A DNA stretch of 64,000 nt from an uncultured Oscillospiraceae bacterium (lineage in GTDB: Bacteria; Bacillota; Clostridia; Oscillospirales; Ruminococcaceae). This document shows, piece after piece, positions 58,688 to 64,000 of the stretch. The translations under genes were made by a program, and so were the position numbers. The stretch lies in NCBI GenBank assembly GCA_900547385.1, contig URGQ01000001.1, forward strand, positions 62,001 through 126,000, given 5' to 3'. Position 1 is the first letter of the stretch; each line of letters opens with the position of its first letter. The notes beneath the pieces are model-generated. The model had not been told where the DNA came from. It worked only from the letters and a program-made list of their open reading frames with translations, and made no database searches.

Positions 58688-60411
58688 CGGCGCTCACCTC
58701 CCGTCTGGGAAAGATAAATCTCCCGGTATACCTTGCAGCGCTCCAGCAGCTCCCGGTGGGTGCCGCTATCCACCAGCCGCCCGCCGTCCATTACAAAGAT
58801 CTGGTCGCTGCTCATGGCGCTGGTCACTCGCTGCGTCACCACGATCTGAGTCCTCCCGGCCGCCTTTTCGGCCAGAGCCCGCCGCAGGTTCGCCTCGGTC
58901 ATAAAGTCCAGCGCCGAAAAGCTGTCGTCAAAGAGATAGATCGGCGCGTTTTTCAGTACAGCCCGGGCAATACTCACCCGCTGCTTCTGCCCGCCGGAAA
59001 GGTTCTTGCCGGCCTGCTCCAGCCGGTGGTCCAGCCCCTCCGGCTGCGCTTTGATGTAATCCGCCATCTGGGCCACCGCCGCGGCTTCCATCAGTTCCTC
59101 CTCGGAAGCGCCGGGGCGCCCCATGGCGATATTTTCCCGGATGGTGCCGCTGTAAATGCCGGCGCGCTGCAATACACAGCTGATATTGTGCCGGATGGTA
59201 CGGCGGCTTAGGGTGGCGGCATCACGCCCGTCAAAGTAGATCTTCCCCTCGGTGGGCAGCCGGAAGGCCATCAGCAGCTGCACCAGCGTGGATTTACCGC
59301 TGCCGGTCCCGCCGATGATAGCTACCTTCTGTCCCGCGGCGATATGCAGCGAAATATCTCTTACCGCCGCGGCGTCAGCACCCTCATACCGAAAGGCCAC
59401 ATTCTCCATGCGGATGTCCCCGGCAAAGGTGATATTGTCATCCTCCTCGGCGGTCTCGGTCATCATGTTGGCGTCCATCACTTCACCGATGCGGTCCGCG
59501 GCCACCTTGGCATGGGGGTACATCACCAGGGCAAAGGCCGCCATAACGATACCGTTCATTACCAGGGCCACATACTGCACCATGGCAAAGATATCGCCGC
59601 CGGAAGCGGCGGAAATCCCGCTTTGCATCCGGCTGCCGCCAAAGTACAGGATCGCGACCGCCACCAGGTTCATCAAGGCGATGGCAATGGGCGCCACCAA
59701 GCCCATCTTTGTATTCGCTTCAATGATATGCTCGGCCATCACACGGGTGGCCTCGGCTATGCGGCCCTGTTCCTGCTCCTCCCTGTTAAAGGCCCGGATG
59801 ACGCGGATGCCGTGCAGCCGCTCCCGCACCAGGTCGTTCTGCTTATCGCAGAACTGGTCGCTGATCTTCCACAGCGGCTCCACCCTGCGGCCAATAGCCA
59901 GCACCAGCAGCGTAATGATGGGCATAGCCACCAGGATAATGAGCGCCAGCGTGCTGTCCTTGGAAAAGGCCAGCACCACCCCGCCGAAAAACAGCACCGG
60001 AATGGTGATGATGTTGCTGGAAAGCATATCGGCCACCCAGGCCAGCGTCCCCACATCGTGGGTGGAACGGGTAAGCAGCGCCGATGTGCCGATGCGGCTG
60101 ACCTCTTCAAAGGTCAGGGCATTCACCCGGCCAAAAACCGCCGCGCGCAGGTCAGCGCAAAAGCCGGAAACAACTTGGGTGCGGCACCAGGTACCAGCCG
60201 CCACCGCCCCCAGCGAGAGCAGCGTGACCAGCAGCATTCTGCCGCAGCAGCGCAGGATATAGTCCCAATCGGAGGTGTAGATGCCGCCGTCCAGGATATC
60301 ACTCATGATGGTGGGCAGCAGCAGCGAACAGACGCTGGAAACGGCAATCAGCAGCATGCCCAGCAGCATTTTCCCTCGGTAGGGCTTAAGATATGGCAAA
60401 ATTCGTTTCAT
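58684..60411 (-). CDS. ABC exporter half-transporter with degenerate ATP site
   Basis: This 575-residue ABC exporter subunit has six helices in residues 15-305. The ATPase domain has GGTGSGKST, the signature NLSGGQKQR and the Walker B IYLFDDSFSALD, in which Asp replaces the catalytic Glu, the mark of the degenerate half of a heterodimer. GGAG precedes the ATG at 60411. It is the first structural gene after a leader peptide and a terminator, so its expression probably depends on read-through. Confidence 0.91.
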   Translation of the reverse strand: MKRILPYLKPYRGKMLLGMLLIAVSSVCSLLLPTIMSDILDGGIYTSDWDYILRCCGRMLLVTLLSLGAVAAGTWCRTQVVSGFCADLRAAVFGRVNALTFEEVSRIGTSALLTRSTHDVGTLAWVADMLSSNIITIPVLFFGGVVLAFSKDSTLALIILVAMPIITLLVLAIGRRVEPLWKISDQFCDKQNDLVRERLHGIRVIRAFNREEQEQGRIAEATRVMAEHIIEANTKMGLVAPIAIALMNLVAVAILYFGGSRMQSGISAASGGDIFAMVQYVALVMNGIVMAAFALVMYPHAKVAADRIGEVMDANMMTETAEEDDNITFAGDIRMENVAFRYEGADAAAVRDISLHIAAGQKVAIIGGTGSGKSTLVQLLMAFRLPTEGKIYFDGRDAATLSRRTIRHNISCVLQRAGIYSGTIRENIAMGRPGASEEELMEAAAVAQMADYIKAQPEGLDHRLEQAGKNLSGGQKQRVSIARAVLKNAPIYLFDDSFSALDFMTEANLRRALAEKAAGRTQIVVTQRVTSAMSSDQIFVMDGGRLVDSGTHRELLERCKVYREIYLSQTGGERR

Positions 60412-60467
60412 AATTTCTCCGTCAGTTTATGGGTTCCGCTCTCTCCCCCGATCTTGAAAAAAGGCGC

Positions 60468-60498
60468 AAAAAGGCCGGGAGCAACAGAAACTCCCGGC
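60468..60498 (-). terminator. Attenuator terminator before ABC exporter genes
   Basis: On the minus strand GCCGGGAG (60491-60498) pairs with CTCCCGGC (60474-60481) around a 9-nt loop, and CTTTTTG follows, then further T residues. It lies between a 26-codon leader and the exporter genes. Confidence 0.85.
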
Positions 60499-60528
60499 GA
60501 GCGAAATAGCACCTTGGTTCAGGCGGAC

Positions 60529-60609
60529 TTACAGAGAGAGCTGCTGTGCAGGTATTCGGTTGATTCCAGTGCGGAACTTGTTCATCTTGTTGTTGTGCAA
60601 AAAGTACAT
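60529..60609 (-). CDS. 26-residue leader peptide of ABC exporter operon
   Basis: A short gene encodes MYFLHNNKMNKFRTGINRIP plus AQQLSL. AAAGGAG lies 8 nt before the ATG. A promoter stands just upstream and an intrinsic terminator 31 nt downstream of the stop, followed by the heterodimeric exporter. The leader's ribosome-binding region (60612-60620) is complementary over 9 bp to its own last codons (60538-60546), so translation and RNA folding are linked. Bacillus bmrB-bmrCD has the same order and responds to translation-blocking drugs. The peptide sequence itself is unfamiliar to me. Confidence 0.72.
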   Translation of the reverse strand: MYFLHNNKMNKFRTGINRIPAQQLSL

Positions 60610-60647
60610 TTCAGCAGCTCCTTTCTTTCATATTTGGCATCGAAAAG

Positions 60648-60676
60648 AGTATAGCATACCGAAGGTTCGATTGCAA
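60648..60676 (-). promoter_or_regulatory. Promoter of leader-ABC operon
   Basis: On the minus strand TTGCAA (60671-60676) and TATACT (60648-60653) are 17 nt apart, 38 nt before the leader ATG. The stretch 60677-60789 is GC-rich with no gene and no clear terminator for the response regulator gene. Confidence 0.75.
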
Positions 60677-60789
60677 GCACTTTTTCCCGCCCCTGCATTC
60701 CGGCGGCACGCCTCCGCTTTGTCTCGGGGCGCCGTTTGTGCCAAACCGGTCACCCCTCGCCCGCTCCGTCGCGCCGCCTGCCTTGTCTT

Positions 60790-61461
60790 TCATTCCACCA
60801 GGTACCCCACGCCAAAGCGGGTGCGGATAAACTCGGAAAGCCCAGCAGCCTCCAGCTTTTTGCGCAGGCGGTTCACATTCACGGTCAGCGTGTTTTCATC
60901 CACAAAGCTGTCGGTCTCCCACAGCCGCTGCATCAGCAGCTCGCGGCTCACTACCTGGCCCTTGCGTTCCATCAGGCACAGCAGGATGCGGTATTCATTT
61001 TTGGTCAGGTCGATGGCTTTTCCCTCATACTGCAGGGTCTGGTCGGCAGTATTCAGCACTGCTCCCCGGCACTCCGGCGCCGGCAGGACAGTCTCCAGCC
61101 GATAGCTGCGCCGTAGCATGGCCTGCACCTTGGCCACCAGCACACTGCCGTCAAAGGGCTTGGCGATGAAATCATCGCCGCCCATGTTCATCGCCATCAC
61201 GATGTTCATGTTGTCAGCCGCCGAGGAGATGAAAATGATGGGCGCCGCAGTCCTCTGCCGCAGCTGGCCGCACCAATAGTAGCCGTCGTAGCTGGGCAGC
61301 TTGATATCCAGTAGGATGAGATGAGGCTGATAGGTCTCGAACTCCCCGGTAATGTTGCGGAAATCCTGCACCTGCCGCGCCTCCATCCCCCATTGCTCCA
61401 GCAGGCTCTGGATGCCCTCGGCAATGCCGCGGTCGTCCTCCACAATAAGTATTTTGAACAT
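60790..61461 (-). CDS. OmpR/PhoB-type response regulator, BceR-like, orphan
   Basis: This 223-residue two-component regulator has the receiver phosphoacceptor D52 in LILLDIKLP, acidic D9/D10 and K101 in FIAKPF. The OmpR-type winged helix follows (residues 125-220, ending RKKLEAAGLSEFIRTRFGVG). The segment FISSAADNMNIVMAMNMGGD is characteristic of BceR-like regulators, which normally sit beside an intramembrane sensor kinase and an ABC transporter against peptide antibiotics. No kinase gene is present on either side. GAGGAGG precedes the ATG. The exporter downstream on the same strand is a plausible target. Confidence 0.92.
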   Translation of the reverse strand: MFKILIVEDDRGIAEGIQSLLEQWGMEARQVQDFRNITGEFETYQPHLILLDIKLPSYDGYYWCGQLRQRTAAPIIFISSAADNMNIVMAMNMGGDDFIAKPFDGSVLVAKVQAMLRRSYRLETVLPAPECRGAVLNTADQTLQYEGKAIDLTKNEYRILLCLMERKGQVVSRELLMQRLWETDSFVDENTLTVNVNRLRKKLEAAGLSEFIRTRFGVGYLVE

Positions 61462-61561
61462 TTGGCCCCTCCTCGCTATGCGGTAAATCTCTCCTCTCAG
61501 TATCGCACATTCCGGCTAAAAAATCCACCCGAAGATGTTTAAGATTTCTTGATTTTTATGG

Positions 61562-61675
61562 TCACAAGCGGCATTCCGGGACACTGCCCGCAGTCGACTG
61601 CCCGACGAAATCAGCATAACGCTGTCCCGACGCAAATGCCAGCAACAGCTGGTTGAGTGGGTCAGATTCAACCAT
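61562..61675 (-). CDS. Possible 37-residue ORF upstream of response regulator, likely remnant
   Basis: A minus-strand frame encodes MVESDPLNQLLLAFASGQRY then ADFVGQSTAGSVPECRL. The composition looks protein-like, but there is no ribosome-binding site and no family I recognise. It could be a gene remnant. Apart from it and the terminator at 61704-61731, nothing is seen in 61462-61783. Confidence 0.25.
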   Translation of the reverse strand: MVESDPLNQLLLAFASGQRYADFVGQSTAGSVPECRL

Positions 61676-61703
61676 CAATTGAGCCCATAATCGCAGAGTC
61701 ACC

Positions 61704-61731
61704 AAAAAGCCCTCTCCGGCCGGACAGGGCT
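61704..61731 (-). terminator. Terminator of rmuC
   Basis: On the minus strand AGCCCT (61726-61731) pairs with AGGGCT (61708-61713), extended inside by TCCGG/CCGGA, and TTTTT follows. Confidence 0.85.
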
Positions 61732-61783
61732 CTACTTTGCGGCAATTGGCCTAATTTACAAGAGCATTCCATATCCAACAAAT

Positions 61784-63061
61784 TCAGACTTCCAGCTCGT
61801 CCTCCATCGGAGGCAGCTGCTCCTCCGGGAACAGGGCGGCAGACTGCTCCTGTGACAGGCTGACTACACCCCGCAGCTTCCGCTGGATCTGCCGGGTGCG
61901 GACACCGACCAGCTTATCCAGCTCGCTGCTGGCCTGCTCCAGTCGGGTTTGGGTCATGGTCAGGGCATCAGCAAATTTATCAAACTCGGTCTTAACGGCG
62001 CCGAGAATATTCCACACCTCACCGCTTCTGCGCTGAATGGCAATGGTCCGGAAGCTCATTTGCAGAGAATTGAGCAGAGCTGCCATAGTGCTGGGCCCCG
62101 CAATATTGACCCGGTACTCCCGCTGCAAAACCTCCACCATACCCCGGCTGACCACCTCGGCATACAGCCCCTCAAATGGCAAAAACAGGATGCCGAATTC
62201 GGTGGTCTCGGGCGGGCAAAGGTACTTTTCGCGGATATCCTTAGCTTCCATCCGGACGGTAAGCAGCAGCTGCCGCACCGCCGATTGAATCGCCGCCGGG
62301 TCACCGGAATCATAGGCGTCCCGGAGGGCAGCGTAGCTATCTCCAGGGAATTTGGCATCGATGGGAAGCCAAATAAAGCTGCCATCCTCCGCAGGAAGTT
62401 TGACAGCGTATTCCACCACATTGCGGCTACCAGGAACCGTTGCCACATTTTTGCAGTACTGCTCCGGAGCGAGAATGTCCTCCAGGATAGCGCCAAGCTG
62501 CACTTCCCCCAGAATTCCACGAGTTTTCACATTGCTGAGGACCTTTTTGAGGTCGCCGACGCCCTGGGCCAGCGACTGCATTTCACCCAGGCCGCGGTAG
62601 ACCTGCTCCAGGCGCTCATTGACCAGGCGGAAGGATTCGGTCATGCGGTCATTGAGGGCCTTTTGCAGCTTTTCATCAACGGTCTGGCGCATTTCGTCCA
62701 ATTTGGCATTGTTATCCTGGCGAATAATGGAGAGCTGGCGTTCCATGGACACGCGCGCGTCCTCCAGCGCGCGCGTGGACTGCTGGGAGAATGTGGATAG
62801 TCTATTTTCAAACTGGGTGAGCTGCTCCAGCAGGGCCCGGCTTTCGCTTTGCGACTGGGACTGCTGGGACTGCATGAGGTACTTGCCGAGGGTGAGGATA
62901 TCGGCCTGCACCGAACGCTCCAGATCGCTTTGCAGGCGCTGGAGCTGGGTGGAAATATCATTTTGGCAGGACTTTTTGACCTGCGTAAGCAGGTAGATGA
63001 GCAGAGCAAGGATGAGGACGGCCGCCCCCAACAGCACCCAGCCCATGGTTTGCTGATCCAT
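61784..63061 (-). CDS. rmuC: RmuC-family DNA recombination protein
   Basis: This 425-residue protein is anchored by an N-terminal membrane helix (residues 6-25), followed by a long coiled coil (30-170) and the nuclease-like RmuC domain. That domain shows VKTRGILGEVQLGAILEDIL near residue 178, LPIDAKFPGDSYAAL near 232 and FGILFLPFEGLYAEVV near 290. RmuC limits recombination at inverted repeats in Escherichia coli. The ATG at 63061 follows AGGAGAG; an earlier in-frame codon has no site. Confidence 0.92.
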   Translation of the reverse strand: MDQQTMGWVLLGAAVLILALLIYLLTQVKKSCQNDISTQLQRLQSDLERSVQADILTLGKYLMQSQQSQSQSESRALLEQLTQFENRLSTFSQQSTRALEDARVSMERQLSIIRQDNNAKLDEMRQTVDEKLQKALNDRMTESFRLVNERLEQVYRGLGEMQSLAQGVGDLKKVLSNVKTRGILGEVQLGAILEDILAPEQYCKNVATVPGSRNVVEYAVKLPAEDGSFIWLPIDAKFPGDSYAALRDAYDSGDPAAIQSAVRQLLLTVRMEAKDIREKYLCPPETTEFGILFLPFEGLYAEVVSRGMVEVLQREYRVNIAGPSTMAALLNSLQMSFRTIAIQRRSGEVWNILGAVKTEFDKFADALTMTQTRLEQASSELDKLVGVRTRQIQRKLRGVVSLSQEQSAALFPEEQLPPMEDELEV

Positions 63062-63091
63062 AGGTTTTCTCTCCTGAATTTGGCCAAATGC

Positions 63092-63145
63092 GAACTGTTG
63101 TTCTTCTACAATTCCCATTGTAGCACAAATGTTCGATGATGTAAA
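63092..63145 (-). promoter_or_regulatory. rmuC promoter with SOS-box-like sites
   Basis: On the minus strand TTTACA (63140-63145) and TACAAT (63117-63122) are 17 nt apart. The spacer holds GAACATTTGTGC (63123-63134), one mismatch from the Gram-positive LexA site GAAC-N4-GTTC. A perfect match, GAACTGTTGTTC, lies at 63092-63103 between promoter and start. Two more single-mismatch sites are at 63151-63162 and 63171-63182. Confidence 0.6.
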
Positions 63146-63224
63146 GGGGCGAACAAAAGTTTGTAGGAGTGAACGAAAATTCTAACAATTTGGGGGCTTG
63201 ACAGTGGGCAGGGTGCATAAAAAA

Positions 63225-63248
63225 GCCCCCGGCGAAGGGGGCTTTTTG
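63225..63248 (-). terminator. Terminator of surface protein gene
   Basis: GCCCCC (63225-63230) pairs with GGGGGC (63237-63242). A run of A residues on the left gives a T tract on the minus strand, and T residues on the right make it bidirectional. Confidence 0.88.
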
Positions 63249-63260
63249 GTGGGGCATTAG

Positions 63261-64000
63261 TTATTTTTTGCGGAGGACAGCGGCGGCGCCGAGCAGCGCC
63301 ATAACAGCAGCCGCGGCGGCCACGCCGACGAGGTCATTGGCGCCGGTGGTGGGGTTCTTCTGGTCATCGGTCTTGGGGGTGTCCTGGGTAGGGCTGATGA
63401 TGACGATGGTGGTGGGGCCTTCCTCCTTGACGGGGGTGATGTTGCCCTTGGCGTCAGCAGTTACCTTGCCGGTAATGGGAGTAGGTTCATCTGTAATACC
63501 ACTATTTCTTACTTTGGTGGTACCGTTAGGTGTGATAGTGGCAGTAAAATTATAAGAGGCTTGACCATCACGGTAGTCGCCCAGCAGGATATCGCCATTG
63601 TTGCCTTCAGTGCCAGTAAAGGTATTGTTTTCAATGGTTGCATTCAGAGAGCCGTTGCCGCTGTTAACGAAGCGGACCGGGGCTGCATACCCTATGTTAG
63701 CATCGCCGCAGTTGGTAAAGGTGCAGTTTTTCACAGTGACAATCTGTGCACCACTGGCCTTATGATTGAAGTTTACAGGAACTTGGCCACCGTTGAATGT
63801 GCAGTTATCAATGACAACCGTACCGTCCGCATTAGAGTAGAGGGCAGTTGCCTTGGTGAGAAAGTCGCAGCCTGTTACGGAGATGTTATTGACACCTGTA
63901 GTACCAGTGATGTATATACGCTGGACATTTTCCTTTCCGCTATTTTCCTTACTATCACAATTGGTGAGGTTGATGTTTACCGTATGGTTGGTGTGACGCT
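63261..64000 (-). CDS. Cell-wall-anchored beta-helix surface protein, 5' end outside window
   Basis: The last 246 codons of a larger gene; the frame is open to the window edge. Repeated units such as VVIDNCTFNGG, VTVKNCTFTNCG and ISVTGCDF, spaced about 25 residues apart, are typical of right-handed parallel beta-helix proteins. The C terminus has a sortase-type signal: NPTTG, then a hydrophobic alanine-rich segment (GVAAAAAVMALLGAAAVL) and RKK. A low-complexity Pro/Thr/Lys spacer precedes it. The protein should be linked to the cell wall and could bind or cleave polysaccharide; no catalytic motif is visible in this part. Confidence 0.85.
   Translation of the reverse strand, partial: RHTNHTVNINLTNCDSKENSGKENVQRIYITGTTGVNNISVTGCDFLTKATALYSNADGTVVIDNCTFNGGQVPVNFNHKASGAQIVTVKNCTFTNCGDANIGYAAPVRFVNSGNGSLNATIENNTFTGTEGNNGDILLGDYRDGQASYNFTATITPNGTTKVRNSGITDEPTPITGKVTADAKGNITPVKEEGPTTIVIISPTQDTPKTDDQKNPTTGANDLVGVAAAAAVMALLGAAAVLRKK

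Overview
The window looks like chromosome of an anaerobic, Gram-positive gut-type Firmicute of the class Clostridia, most likely Oscillospiraceae/Ruminococcaceae. The evidence is strong AGGAGG ribosome-binding sites with frequent GTG/TTG starts, a nine-gene V-type ATPase operon, lipoprotein signal peptides, a barnase/barstar pair, a sortase-type NPTTG surface protein and no oxygen-dependent enzymes. Most of the window is GC-rich by eye. The stretch from about 42.4 to 54.8 kb is clearly more AT-rich and reads as an acquired metabolic island. I could not run any search, so family names rest on motif recognition.

Layout. 1-2 kb: threonine end genes thrC (5' cut off) and thrB. 2.2-9.6 kb (minus): a tightly coupled operon of lipoprotein barnase, barstar, GH1, GH13, GH36 alpha-galactosidase and a GPH sugar symporter. 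9.8-14 kb: MarR regulator with a palindromic operator and a heterodimeric ABC exporter. 14.1 kb: tRNA-Ala(GGC), then a BrnQ-type carrier. 15.7-24.2 kb (minus): V-type ATPase genes in the order G/H-I-K-E-C-F-A-B-D, whose K subunit keeps the Na+-site residues known from Enterococcus hirae NtpK. 24.8-27 kb: DUF1538 membrane protein with a tandem PII-like protein. 27.1-29.8 kb: an AraC remnant fused to a broken Na+/solute symporter, then a 26-residue membrane peptide and an intact symporter paralogue. 29.9-31.9 kb: SPFH protein, Arc-like protein, YbaK-type deacylase and tRNA-Gly(CCC).

32.2-35.3 kb is a methionine uptake operon with two surprises. It is preceded by a promoter, a Met-rich leader peptide and an intrinsic terminator with a complementary antiterminator segment. 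Its MetQ lipoprotein also appears circularly permuted: the usual C-terminal half comes first. Downstream is a parS-like palindrome, followed by MATE, galactokinase, an endonuclease/phosphatase-fold protein, a TIM-barrel protein and two CobW-type GTPase-like proteins, one with three His/Cys-rich repeats.

The 42.5-54.7 kb island holds LysR, MFS, a 53-residue Cys-rich protein, an FAD oxidoreductase, an anion permease, a TRAP transporter (DctMQP) and two M24-fold proteins without metal ligands. It ends with a TetR regulator beside a 27-bp perfect palindrome. The genes suggest uptake and conversion of an unidentified carboxylate or amide compound.

54.7-64 kb: an RlmI-like rRNA methyltransferase, a flavodoxin, and a second heterodimeric ABC exporter behind a 26-residue leader peptide plus terminator, an arrangement like Bacillus bmrB-bmrCD. 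Then come an orphan BceR-like response regulator, RmuC with SOS-box-like promoter sites, and the C-terminal part of a beta-helix surface protein. A 37-bp REP-like element occurs twice, near 2.0 and 56.3 kb. No CRISPR array, prophage or insertion sequence was seen.
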